Shown in pieces: positions 47,861 through 55,268 of a stretch of DNA of 64,000 nucleotides. The position numbers and the translations under genes are program-made. Position 1 is the first letter of the stretch, and each line of letters starts with the position of its first letter. The notes under the pieces are model-generated. The model saw only the letters and a list, made by a program, of their open reading frames with translations, did no database searches and had not been told where the DNA came from. Where the stretch lies: contig NZ_BBYM01000034.1 in NCBI RefSeq assembly GCF_001570405.1, forward strand, positions 39,159 through 103,158, written 5' to 3'. Origin of the DNA: Microtetraspora niveoalba. Lineage in GTDB: Bacteria > Actinomycetota > Actinomycetes > Streptosporangiales > Streptosporangiaceae.

Positions 47861-47904
47861 CACCGCGCCGGCCGTGACCCCACGGCCGGCGGCCGGACAC
47901 GTGA

Positions 47905-47935
47905 GGGGGCGGTCCCGATCCGCGGGGCCGCCCCC
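47905..47935 (+). terminator. hairpin terminator after the bkd operon
   Basis: gggggcggtccc (47905-47916) pairs with ggggccgccccc (47924-47935) over 12 bp with one G-U pair and a 7-base loop. A smaller 9-bp hairpin lies at 47868-47889. No T tract follows either. The rest of the 270-bp gap up to 48130 shows no gene. Confidence 0.65.
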
Positions 47936-48130
47936 AAGTCGTCTCCAAGATCGAAACCAGTCGCTCCCAAGGAAGGCGGCCTAGCGTTCTCCGCAGGCGC
48001 CCGGAGGGACGGGATCGGTGCGGATCGGGTCCCCTTCGCCGGGCGCCCCCACGGACCCGCGCGGCGAGGCCATCACCAGCCCCCTTTGGACGGCCTCGTC
48101 GCGCGGCCCCGGCTCATCCGAGGAGAGAGC

Positions 48131-49150
48131 GTGAGCAGCCCCCCATCCCTGAAGCTGGGAGTCGGCGTCGACGACTTCGCTCGCCTCCTCTTCGAAGGCG
48201 TGGAGCTGCTGCGCGGGCTGCGCCGCCGCCGCTCCGCCGTACAGGAGGCCCGGGACGCGGTCGCCGGGTGGGCCGCCCGGCACCCGGCGGCACGGGCCCA
48301 GCTCGTCGTGGACGTACGCCCCGGGACGCCGGTGGTGGACTACGACCTCCTGGTGAGCCACCCGCGCGGCGGCACGGTCGCGCTCAGCGCCCCCGCGGAC
48401 GACGGCGTCCCGTGGCCGGCCGACCACTCCACCCATTGGGCGGCCGGTTACCTGCTCACCGTCGATCGGGTGCACGTGCCAGTCGCCGAGGTGCTGGCCA
48501 TGACGCGCACGATGGCCCGCCGGGACACCACGGTCCACGACGAGATCGTCGAGCAGTGCCTCGTCCACAACGAGGTGATCGCCGACGACGAGCCGGTGGA
48601 CGACGACGAGCTCCGGATGGCCGCCGAGGAGATCAGGGCCGCATGGGGGCTGCACGACCGGGCTGCCACGCTCTCCTGGCTGGTCGAGATGGGGATGTCC
48701 GGGCCGCAGTTCGAGTCGTTCATCGCCGGGGTCGCCCGGCGGCGGCGGTTCCGGTGCCGCAAGGAGGCCGAGCTGGCCCCCGCCTATCTCACCGCCCACC
48801 GCGCCGACTTCGACCTGGTGCGCGCGATCTGGGCGACCGCTCCCCGGCCGGTGGACGGCGCGTCGCTGCTCGGTCTCACCGGTCCGGGAGGTCTGCTCGG
48901 ATGGGACGAGGCGCAGGTGACCGTGGGCGTGCGCCGGGCCGGGGCGCTGCCCGAGCCGCTGCGCGACGCGCCGGTGCGCACGATGATCGGCCCGGTACGC
49001 CACGGAGACGGCTACCTGACCGGTGTGGTCCTCGAGCGCACCCCGGCCGGGGACGACCCGACCACCCTGGCCGAAGCGGGCAGGGCCGCCTTCGCCGACT
49101 GGCTGGCCATGCGGAGGAGGGCGGCGTCGATCGAGTGGCACTGGCTGTGA
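48131..49150 (+). CDS. PpiC/SurA-like putative peptide-maturation protein (resembles TIGR04500)
   Basis: 339 residues from GTG with GGAGAGAGC upstream; an in-frame ATG at 48086 is less likely. The N-terminal part (VDYDLLVSHPRGGTVALSAP, THWAAGYLLTVDRVHVPVAE) is followed by a SurA-like helical segment (DDDELRMAAEEIRAAWGLHD, ATLSWLVEMGMSGPQFESFI). A parvulin-like C-terminal region (YLTAHRADFDLVRAIWAT) comes last. From memory this matches the family named putative peptide maturation system protein, thought to serve ribosomal peptide clusters. No precursor peptide or modifying enzyme gene is seen nearby, so it looks orphaned. The family identity should be treated as tentative. Confidence 0.6.
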   Translation: MSSPPSLKLGVGVDDFARLLFEGVELLRGLRRRRSAVQEARDAVAGWAARHPAARAQLVVDVRPGTPVVDYDLLVSHPRGGTVALSAPADDGVPWPADHSTHWAAGYLLTVDRVHVPVAEVLAMTRTMARRDTTVHDEIVEQCLVHNEVIADDEPVDDDELRMAAEEIRAAWGLHDRAATLSWLVEMGMSGPQFESFIAGVARRRRFRCRKEAELAPAYLTAHRADFDLVRAIWATAPRPVDGASLLGLTGPGGLLGWDEAQVTVGVRRAGALPEPLRDAPVRTMIGPVRHGDGYLTGVVLERTPAGDDPTTLAEAGRAAFADWLAMRRRAASIEWHWL

Positions 49151-49251
49151 GGCCCGTGACCGCGGACGGCCCTCGGGCCGACGGGGGCGCCGGGCGGGAA
49201 GCGGCGGAGGTCTAGGCTTCCTTTCGCACGCACACCGCGAAGGGGAGGACC

Positions 49252-49545
49252 ATGATCCGGCACGTCGCGCTGTTCACCTGGACCGAGGACGCCACCGGCG
49301 AGCAGAAGGCGGAGGCGGCCGCCCGGCTGAACACCCTGCCCGGGATCATCCCGCAGATCAGAAGCTACGCCGTCGGCGCGGACGCGGGCCTCAACCCCGG
49401 CAACCACGAATTCGCCGTGGTCGCGGACTTCGACTCGGTCGAGGACTACCTGGCCTACCGGGACCACCCGGTGCACCAGGCGATCCTCGCCGAGCACATC
49501 AAGCCGATCCTCGCGTCCCGGGCCGCCGTCCAGTACGCCGTCTGA
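49252..49545 (+). CDS. Dabb-family (stress-responsive alpha/beta barrel) protein
   Basis: 97 residues from ATG with GGGGAGG upstream. MIRHVALFTWTEDATGEQKA and the mid-sequence VVADFDSVEDYLAYRDHPVH define the dimeric ferredoxin-like Dabb fold. Proteins of this family include cyclases and many small proteins of unknown role. It follows the PpiC-like gene by 101 bp on the same strand and could be co-transcribed with it. Confidence 0.9.
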   Translation: MIRHVALFTWTEDATGEQKAEAAARLNTLPGIIPQIRSYAVGADAGLNPGNHEFAVVADFDSVEDYLAYRDHPVHQAILAEHIKPILASRAAVQYAV

Positions 49546-49629
49546 GCCGGCGGCGCGCTCGCGGGGTCGCGTCCCGGAGTCAGGGCTCGGGCGCCCGCGG
49601 ACCGCTCGCGGCGAGCGGGTGTCCCGGGT

Positions 49630-49854
49630 TCAGGGCTTGGGCGGGTGGTTCTCGTGCTCCATCAGGTGGCTCTCGGACGTGGCGCCCCGACGGGATCCGA
49701 GAACGACGCTGAGGAGCAGCCCCACGCCTCCGACGACCATGAAGATCACGCCGATCACATCGATGTGCACGGCTTTTCCGAGCACATCGGGGTCGATGGC
49801 GAACTTCAGGATCGCCCCGAGCGTGAGGAAGAAGAGGCTGACCCCGATGCCCAT
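49630..49854 (-). CDS. small two-helix membrane protein (DUF6458 type)
   Basis: 74 residues from ATG 49854, with GGAGG upstream. Two hydrophobic helices (MGIGVSLFFLTLGAILKFAI and IDVIGVIFMVVGGVGLLLSV) and a short polar tail (HENHPPKP) match a widespread actinobacterial family starting MGIGVS. The function is unknown. It is convergent with the Dabb gene, and an extended frame starting at 49890 is not supported. Confidence 0.85.
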   Translation of the reverse strand: MGIGVSLFFLTLGAILKFAIDPDVLGKAVHIDVIGVIFMVVGGVGLLLSVVLGSRRGATSESHLMEHENHPPKP

Positions 49855-49999
49855 CGCAGACCTCCGGACGGTAAACGACGCGTATGCCATCCGTCATACC
49901 CGGCTCCGGGTGATCTCACCAGCGTCCGCGAACCTCGGCCCGGATCCGGTCCCGGTGCGGCCGGGGTGGGTCATCGGGACGAGGTTCGCGGGACGGGCG

Positions 50000-51835
50000 C
50001 TAGAAGGCCTCCTCCGGAAGGTCCATGAGGTCCTGGGAGGTGGCGTCGAGCACGCGGCGCTCGGCGGCGACGCGGGGCAGGACGGTCTGCGCGAAGAATG
50101 TCGCGGCGGCCACCTTGCCGGTGTAGAAGGCGGTGTCCGCCTGGGCCGTCCCCTCCGGAGCGCCGAGGGCCGCGAGGGCGACCTCCGCCTGGCGGAGCAG
50201 GAGCCAGGCCAGCACCAGGTCGCCCAGCGCCATCAGGAAGCGGGTGCTGTTGAGCCCGACCTTGTAGACCTCCTGCGGCGCCTCCAGCGAGGCGATGGCC
50301 CAGCCCGCCATCGTGTCCGCCATGGCCTTGACCTCGGCCGCGGCCTCGCCGAGCAGCGTCCGCTCGCCCTTCAGCCGTCCGTTGCCCGCCTCGGAGGTCG
50401 CGAACGCGGCGATCTCCCCGAGCAGCGAGCCGAGCGCGGCGCCCTGGTTCTTGAGCACCTTGCGGAAGAACAGGTCCTGGCCCTGGATGGCCGTCGTGCC
50501 CTCGTACAGCGAGTCGATCTTCGAGTCGCGGATGTACTGCTCGATCGGGTAGTCCTGCAGGAACCCGGAGCCGCCCAGGGTCTGGAGCGACCGGGCCAGC
50601 AGCTCGTACGAGCGCTCGGAGCCGACGCCCTTGACGATGGGCAGCAGCAGGTCGTTCATCGCCTCGGAGTCGGTGTCCTTGCGGCCCTCGGCCTCCGCGA
50701 TCTGGATGGCGTCCTGGAAGGTGGCCGTGTAGATCACCAGCGCGCGCATGGCCTCGGCGTACGCCTTCTGGAGCATCAGCTCGCGACGCACGTCGGGGTG
50801 GTGCGTGATGGTGACGCGCGGGGCCTTCTTGTCGGCCGAGCGGGTCAGGTCGGCGCCCTGGACGCGGTTCTTCGCGTAGTCGAGCGCGTTCAGGTAGCCG
50901 GTGGAGAGCGTCGCGATGGCCTTGGTGCCGACCATCATCCGGGCGTGCTCGATCACCATGAACATCTGGCGGATGCCGTCGTGGACGTCGCCGACCAGGT
51001 AGCCGACGGCCGGGTGCTTCTCCCCGAAGGTGAGCTCGCAGGTCGTGGAGACCTTGAGGCCCATCTTCTTCTCGACGTTGGTGACGTAGGCGCCGTTGCG
51101 CTCGCGCAGCTCGCCGGTCTCCAGGTCGACCAGGTACTTGGGCACGAGGAACATCGACAGGCCCTTGGTGCCGGGACCGTGGCCCTCGGGGCGGGCCAGC
51201 ACGAGGTGGAAGATGTTCTCCGCCATGTCGTGCTCGGCGCTGGTGATGAAGCGCTTGACGCCCTCGATGTGCCAGGTGCCGTCCTCCTGCCGTACGGCCT
51301 TGGCCCGGCCGGCCCCCACGTCGGAACCGGCGTCCGGCTCGGTCAGGACCATCGTCGAGCCCCAGTTGCGCTCGACGGCCAGCTCGGCGAACCGCTTCTG
51401 GTCCTCGGTGCCCAGCTCGAACAGCAGCCGGGCGAACGCGGGGCCGCTGCCGAACATCCAGACGGCGGGGTTGGCGCCGAGCACCAGCTCGGCGACCGAC
51501 CACACGAGGCTGCGCGGGGCGGGGGTGCCGCCGAGTTCGGGCTGCAGCTCCATCCGCCACCACTCGGCGTCCACCCACGCCTGGTACGACTTCTTGAAGC
51601 TCTCGGGCATGGTGACGGTGTGCGTCGCCGGGTCGAACACGGGCGGGTGCCGGTCGGCGTCCTCGAAGGACTCGGCGATGGGGCCGGTGGCCAGCCGGTT
51701 CACCTCGTCCAGGATGCTGCGAGCGGTGTCCTCGTCGATGTCCTGGAACGGGCCGCCGCCGAGGATCTCCCCGCGTCCGAACATCTCGAACAGGTTGAAC
51801 TCCAGATCGCGGATGTTGCTCTTGTAGTGGCCCAT
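50000..51835 (-). CDS. acyl-CoA dehydrogenase, large (about 600-residue) class
   Basis: 611 residues. The N-terminal extension ([20 protein letters not shown]) and a C-terminal extra domain of about 120 residues mark the large class of acyl-CoA dehydrogenases. FAD/substrate motifs seen are [35 protein letters not shown], and the catalytic glutamate in [14 protein letters not shown] (about residue 446). It introduces the 2,3-double bond in acyl-CoA during fatty-acid degradation and passes electrons to ETF. GAGGAGCG precedes the ATG. The promoter region carries palindromes that suggest control by a TetR-type fatty-acid regulator not encoded here. Confidence 0.94.
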   Translation of the reverse strand: MGHYKSNIRDLEFNLFEMFGRGEILGGGPFQDIDEDTARSILDEVNRLATGPIAESFEDADRHPPVFDPATHTVTMPESFKKSYQAWVDAEWWRMELQPELGGTPAPRSLVWSVAELVLGANPAVWMFGSGPAFARLLFELGTEDQKRFAELAVERNWGSTMVLTEPDAGSDVGAGRAKAVRQEDGTWHIEGVKRFITSAEHDMAENIFHLVLARPEGHGPGTKGLSMFLVPKYLVDLETGELRERNGAYVTNVEKKMGLKVSTTCELTFGEKHPAVGYLVGDVHDGIRQMFMVIEHARMMVGTKAIATLSTGYLNALDYAKNRVQGADLTRSADKKAPRVTITHHPDVRRELMLQKAYAEAMRALVIYTATFQDAIQIAEAEGRKDTDSEAMNDLLLPIVKGVGSERSYELLARSLQTLGGSGFLQDYPIEQYIRDSKIDSLYEGTTAIQGQDLFFRKVLKNQGAALGSLLGEIAAFATSEAGNGRLKGERTLLGEAAAEVKAMADTMAGWAIASLEAPQEVYKVGLNSTRFLMALGDLVLAWLLLRQAEVALAALGAPEGTAQADTAFYTGKVAAATFFAQTVLPRVAAERRVLDATSQDLMDLPEEAF

Positions 51836-51869
51836 CTCGTGCGCTCCTCGAAACCAAGGCAGTCAGGGG

Positions 51870-51919
51870 TTACGTACCGGTCAGTAACTCTAAAGGAATG
51901 CTACCCGCCGGTAACCGGC
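51870..51919. promoter_or_regulatory. palindromic operator and promoter of the acyl-CoA dehydrogenase gene
   Basis: ttacgtaccggtcagtaa (51870-51887) is a TTAC-N2-ACCGGT-N2-GTAA palindrome. A second palindrome, gccggtaaccggc, lies at 51907-51919. On the minus strand a -10 TAGAGT sits at 51893-51888, between them, with TTACCG 16 bases upstream as a weak -35. A repressor on the first palindrome would block transcription start. No cognate regulator gene is adjacent. Confidence 0.55.
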
Positions 51920-52039
51920 AATATGCAAGCAATGTGGTGGTATGTCGCACAGCCCCTACGCCCCTGCCGAACCCGCCGACCACCACGGCCCCGAACCATC
52001 CGCCAAGCCCCATTGATCGTTACGGCGGCCAACCCATCC

Positions 52040-52210
52040 CGCGAGGGGCGCGGCGGTGTCTGGACCGAGGAACGCCCGCAGCGACGAAGGAGCGAGGAGC
52101 GTGACGAAGGCAAACCCGACAACAGGAACGAGCGGGCGAGGTACGAGTCCCGAGTGACGAGGGAAGACACTGCCTTAAGGCGCCCCGAGCCCGCGCGAGC
52201 GAAGCGAGCG
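52040..52210 (-). repeat. inverted, diverged copy of the 4.5-kb repeat family
   Basis: Read on the minus strand this matches the 99-bp unit at 4532-4630, including the flanking gcgctcgcttcgctcgcg. The 3' part (cgcgaggggcgcggcggtgt at 52040) and the 5' part (ggcgccccgagcccgcgcga) are separated by about 55 bp of unrelated sequence. A few substitutions are visible. It lies in the 413-bp gap between the divergent acyl-CoA dehydrogenase and methyltransferase genes. The remainder of that gap, 51920-52039, shows no gene. Confidence 0.88.
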
Positions 52211-52248
52211 CCATAAACGCAGACCCCTGGTAAGTACTGTGGGGAGCT

Positions 52249-53049
52249 GTGAGCCTTGACGAGCGAGCGGCGCGGTGGCGGGCGGACCTGGAGTCCTGGG
52301 CGATTCCGGACGAGATCCTGGCGAGCGCGCCGGCGAACCCGTGGACGCATCGTGTCGCCCGTCTGGCGCGAAGGACCGACGTCCTCCTCGCGTCGCCGCA
52401 GGGCCCGACGTACGGGCGGGCGCGTGAGGCATTGCCCGACGGCGGTTCCGTGCTCGACGTCGGCGCGGGCACCGGCGCGGCGAGCCTCCCGCTGCGTCCG
52501 CCGACGCTGGTCGCGGTGGACGAGAACCGCGCCATGCTGGAGGAACTGGCCCGGCGCGGCCGTGAGAGCGGATGCGGCACCATCCGGCTGGTCGAGGGGC
52601 GCTGGCCGGACGCGGCGGACCGCACGCCGGTCGCCGACGTGGTCGTATGCGCGCATGTGGTCTTCAACGTGCCCGACCTCGTGCCGTTCCTGGCCGCGCT
52701 CGACGGGCACGCGCGGCGCAGGGTGGTGCTGGAGCTTCCGCTGGTCCACCCGACATCGTGGCTGAACCCGTTCTGGGTCCGCTTTCATGGCCTGACCAGG
52801 CCCGATCGGCCGACCTCTGACGATGTGCTGGCGATCGCCCGCGAGATGGGGTTCGCCGCGGAGTGCGAGGAGCACGTCGCGCCGGACGCGCCCTTCGAGT
52901 CGGTCGAGGAGATGGCGTCCAGCGCCTGCCTCCGGTTGTGCCTCGACCCCGCCCGGGCTCCGGAGGTGGCGCGGGCCGCCGAGGAGATGGGCGTGTGGCC
53001 GTTCCCGCCGCGGAAGTTCGTCACCATCTGGTGGGATAGCACCGAATAA
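52249..53049 (+). CDS. class I SAM-dependent methyltransferase
   Basis: 266 residues from GTG, preceded closely by GGGGAG. Motif I is VLDVGAGTGAASLPL near residue 68, and the acidic motif II lies in LVAVDENRAMLEEL. ADVVVCAHVVFNVPDLVPFL is the post-II region. The substrate is unknown. It lies upstream of the riboswitch-controlled exporter on the same strand. The 3' end overlaps nothing, and the next 59 bp precede the riboswitch. The protein family is a common actinobacterial one, so a link to guanidine is not implied. Confidence 0.85.
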   Translation: MSLDERAARWRADLESWAIPDEILASAPANPWTHRVARLARRTDVLLASPQGPTYGRAREALPDGGSVLDVGAGTGAASLPLRPPTLVAVDENRAMLEELARRGRESGCGTIRLVEGRWPDAADRTPVADVVVCAHVVFNVPDLVPFLAALDGHARRRVVLELPLVHPTSWLNPFWVRFHGLTRPDRPTSDDVLAIAREMGFAAECEEHVAPDAPFESVEEMASSACLRLCLDPARAPEVARAAEEMGVWPFPPRKFVTIWWDSTE

Positions 53050-53108
53050 ATAGAGATGTGTTACGTTCTCCAGTGATGGGCGTTGCGGTGTTCCACCGCG
53101 TGGCCATC

Positions 53109-53148
53109 CCGGACGAGACGCGCCGTACCCGGAAAGCGAAGACGACGC
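53109..53148 (+). promoter_or_regulatory. guanidine-III (ykkC-III) riboswitch aptamer
   Basis: The 40 bases ccggacgagacgcgccgtac, then ccggaaagcgaagacgacgc, align almost base-for-base with the Thermobifida fusca guanidine-III aptamer as I remember it. CCGG at 53109-53112 can pair with CCGG at 53129-53132 (P1). gcgccgt at 53120-53126 pairs with acgacgc at 53142-53148 (P2, one C-A mismatch), giving the expected pseudoknot. Just downstream, ctccct (53150-53155) can pair with ggggag of the ribosome binding site (53185-53190), a plausible translational switch. The gene it precedes is a SugE/Gdx exporter, the classic target. Confidence 0.88.
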
Positions 53149-53192
53149 ACTCCCTGTCACCAGGAAGTCCAGTCTCGTACCAAGGGGGAGCC

Positions 53193-53519
53193 ATGGCCTG
53201 GGTCCTGCTCGTCGTCGCCGGCCTGTTCGAAGTCGCGATGGCCTACTCGCTCAAGATGAGCGACGGTTTCTCGCACCTGTGGTGGTCTGTCGGGTTCTTC
53301 GTCTTCTCTGTGCTCAGCTTCGGGCTGCTGTCGCTCGCGCTCAAGAACCTCGAGGTCGGTACGGCCTACGCCGTGTGGACCGGCATCGGCGCGGTCGGCA
53401 CCGCCATCCTCGGCATCGCCCTGCTGGGGGACAACGCGTCGCTGCTCAAGATCGTGTCGATCGTGTTCATCATCCTCGGCGTCGTCGGCCTCAACCTGGC
53501 CGGGGGCGCCGCCCACTGA
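53193..53519 (+). CDS. sugE: SMR-family guanidinium exporter (SugE/Gdx type)
   Basis: 108 residues from ATG 53193, preceded by AGGGGGAG. Four membrane helices. The essential glutamate is Glu13 in AWVLLVVAGLFEVAMAYSLK. The Gdx-type signature VGTAYAVWTGIGAVGTA, shared with E. coli SugE/Gdx, distinguishes it from the EmrE drug pumps. The dual-topology dimer exchanges guanidinium for protons. An upstream frame from 53058 runs through the riboswitch and is not coding. The riboswitch at 53109-53148 supports a guanidinium role independently of the protein sequence. Confidence 0.93.
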   Translation: MAWVLLVVAGLFEVAMAYSLKMSDGFSHLWWSVGFFVFSVLSFGLLSLALKNLEVGTAYAVWTGIGAVGTAILGIALLGDNASLLKIVSIVFIILGVVGLNLAGGAAH

Positions 53520-53812
53520 TCGCCGGCCCCTGGCAGCCGGTCGGCACCCCCTCGACCGTCAACATCACGCCGTGGCCCGTGCAGTCCGCCTTCGTGGACA
53601 CGCGAGGCTAGCCGCTCGTCACGCGACCCGGGCCTGGTGATCCACCGCTCCCATAAGGGGAGGAGACCTGGCTGGGCTCCGACCACCCGCGGACGTCGTC
53701 GACGGGCAGGGCGAGAACCGGTTCGCGGCGGCCCGCCGGCCCCGCGAACTCCGCCCATCGCCGACGAGTAACCGGCTTGACAGTTTTGCCGGTGTTTCGA
53801 TTGGGTGGGGTC

Positions 53813-54190
53813 ATGATTGAGATCCACATGATGACCGTCGACTGCGCCCGGCCGTACGAGCTGGCCCAGTGGTGGAGCACCGCCCTCGGCTGGCCGCTGG
53901 TCGACTCCGAGCCCGATGACGACGAGGTCATGATCGGCCGGCCCGACGGACCGCCGCACCTGTACTTCATCAAGGTTCCCGAGGGGAAGACGATCAAGAA
54001 CCGGCTGCACTTCGACGTCACCGGCGTCGAGGGGGCCACCCGCGACCAGGAGGTCGAACGTCTCGTCGGCCTGGGCGCCAAGCCGTACGAGGACCATCGC
54101 AACCCGGACGGCACCGGCTGGGTCACGCTGCTCGACCCCGAGGGCAACGAGTTCTGCGTCTGCCGCAGCGAGGCCGAGCGCAACGCCTGA
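53813..54190 (+). CDS. VOC-superfamily (glyoxalase/bleomycin-resistance fold) protein
   Basis: 125 residues from ATG 53813, with GGTGGGG upstream. The N-terminal half (IHMMTVDCARPYELAQWWST, then ALGWPLV) and the closing TLLDPEGNEFCVCR are typical of the VOC fold that binds one metal between two betaalphabetabetabeta modules. The enzyme class (lyase, dioxygenase or binding protein) cannot be told from the sequence. The 293-bp gap before it shows no gene I can support. Confidence 0.9.
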   Translation: MIEIHMMTVDCARPYELAQWWSTALGWPLVDSEPDDDEVMIGRPDGPPHLYFIKVPEGKTIKNRLHFDVTGVEGATRDQEVERLVGLGAKPYEDHRNPDGTGWVTLLDPEGNEFCVCRSEAERNA

Positions 54191-54211
54191 GAGAGCGCGG
54201 TACGGGCGGCC

Positions 54212-54664
54212 TCAGCCTCTGCCTTCCGCGCGGCCGCGCATCGTCAGGGCGAGCAGGCCGGTGACGAGGTAGACGAACGCGCCGCCCCACAGGGCGTCCC
54301 AGGCAGCGCCGAAGACGCCCTCCCGGTCGATGACGAGCTGCACCGGGTACATCAGCACCGCCGCGCCGACGCCCGGGTAGAGCGCGAAGCGCCAGGGGTG
54401 GCGCAGCGACCACCGCCGCGCCTGCTGCGTGACCCGATCGCCCTGGTCCGGCTTCGAGATCGCGCCGATGCCGGCCACCAGTGTGAACACGCTGATGCCC
54501 AGGCACAGGGCCCAGGTCAGGTCGGCCGGACCAGGCAGGATCCAGCCCATCAGGAAGCTGGTCGCGGCGACCACTCCGCCCGAGACGGCGGCGGTCTTCC
54601 ACGGCGCGCCGCGCAGAGCCGCTCCGGCGAGGGACATCTCGTCACGTCGAGTCAGTTCGTTCAT
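54212..54664 (-). CDS. membrane protein of unknown function
   Basis: 150 residues. Four hydrophobic helices are visible (AAVSGGVVAATSFLMGWIL, WALCLGISVFTLVAGIGA, FALYPGVGAAVLMYPVQLVI, AWDALWGGAFVYLVTGLLAL), with a charged cytoplasmic loop SKPDQGDRVTQQARRW between the second and third. I do not recognise a family. A start at internal ATG 54637 is possible. It is convergent with the VOC gene, 21 bp apart, and divergent from the acetyltransferase. Confidence 0.75.
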   Translation of the reverse strand: MNELTRRDEMSLAGAALRGAPWKTAAVSGGVVAATSFLMGWILPGPADLTWALCLGISVFTLVAGIGAISKPDQGDRVTQQARRWSLRHPWRFALYPGVGAAVLMYPVQLVIDREGVFGAAWDALWGGAFVYLVTGLLALTMRGRAEGRG

Positions 54665-54791
54665 AGCTCAAGGCTGCAACCCGGCACGCTCCCGCGGCAT
54701 CGGGGACACCCCTGAGCGCACCCTGAGCCGCCCCTCTGCCCCCACCCCACCAGGTCCCCGGCCGTCCCGCCCCGCCGTTAGGCTCGGCGGC

Positions 54792-55238
54792 ATGTCCGTT
54801 TCGTTCCGTACGGCCCGGCGCGACGACGTCCCGGCCATCCTGGCGATGCTCGACGACGACCCCATCGCGGCGGCCCGCGAGCCGGTCGAGGGGATCGACA
54901 TCATGGCCGCTTTCGATGCGATCGACGCCGACCCCCGCAACGAGCTGATCGTGGCCGAGGAGGACGGGCAGGTGATCGGGACGTTCCAGCTCACCTTCAT
55001 CCCGGGGCTGTCCCGGCGCGGGGCCGAGCGCGCCCAGATCGAGGCGGTCCGGGTGGCCCTGCCGTACCGGAACCGGGGGATCGGGCGCCGCATGATGGGC
55101 TGGGCCGTCGAACGGGCCCGCGAGCGCGGCTGCCGCCTCGTCCAGCTCACCACCGACAAGGCGCGCCACGACGCGCACCGCTTCTACGCGTCGCTCGGCT
55201 TCACCCCCACCCACGAGGGCTTCAAGCTCCGCCTCTGA
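54792..55238 (+). CDS. GNAT-family N-acetyltransferase
   Basis: 148 residues from ATG 54792. The acetyl-CoA motif A is RNRGIGRRMMGWAVERARER, following strand 4 (QIEAVRVALPY). The C-terminal YASLGFTPTHEGFKLRL is the usual end of the fold. The substrate is unknown; the context gives no clue. It is followed after 30 bp by the convergent molybdopterin oxidoreductase. Confidence 0.92.
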   Translation: MSVSFRTARRDDVPAILAMLDDDPIAAAREPVEGIDIMAAFDAIDADPRNELIVAEEDGQVIGTFQLTFIPGLSRRGAERAQIEAVRVALPYRNRGIGRRMMGWAVERARERGCRLVQLTTDKARHDAHRFYASLGFTPTHEGFKLRL

Positions 55239-55268
55239 CTCGCGGGCCGGGCCGCGCGGGTGGGGCCG

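Noticed and set aside
47874..47984. A 36-codon GTG frame upstream of the PpiC-like gene as a possible precursor peptide
   Set aside because: No ribosome binding site, no leader-core pattern, and it overlaps two hairpins of the bkd terminator region.
49619..52216. An 865-codon open frame on the plus strand
   Set aside because: It is antisense to the acyl-CoA dehydrogenase and crosses the repeat copy; composition is shadow-like and no domain is recognisable.
53058..53192. An in-frame ATG extending the SMR exporter by 45 residues
   Set aside because: The extension is read through the riboswitch aptamer and is not membrane-like; the ATG at 53193 has a strong ribosome binding site and gives the standard SMR length.
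53520..53812. A possible gene remnant after the exporter (frame ending in NITPWPVQSAFVDTRG)
   Set aside because: The stretch is short, lacks a start with a ribosome binding site, and I could not match it to any family.
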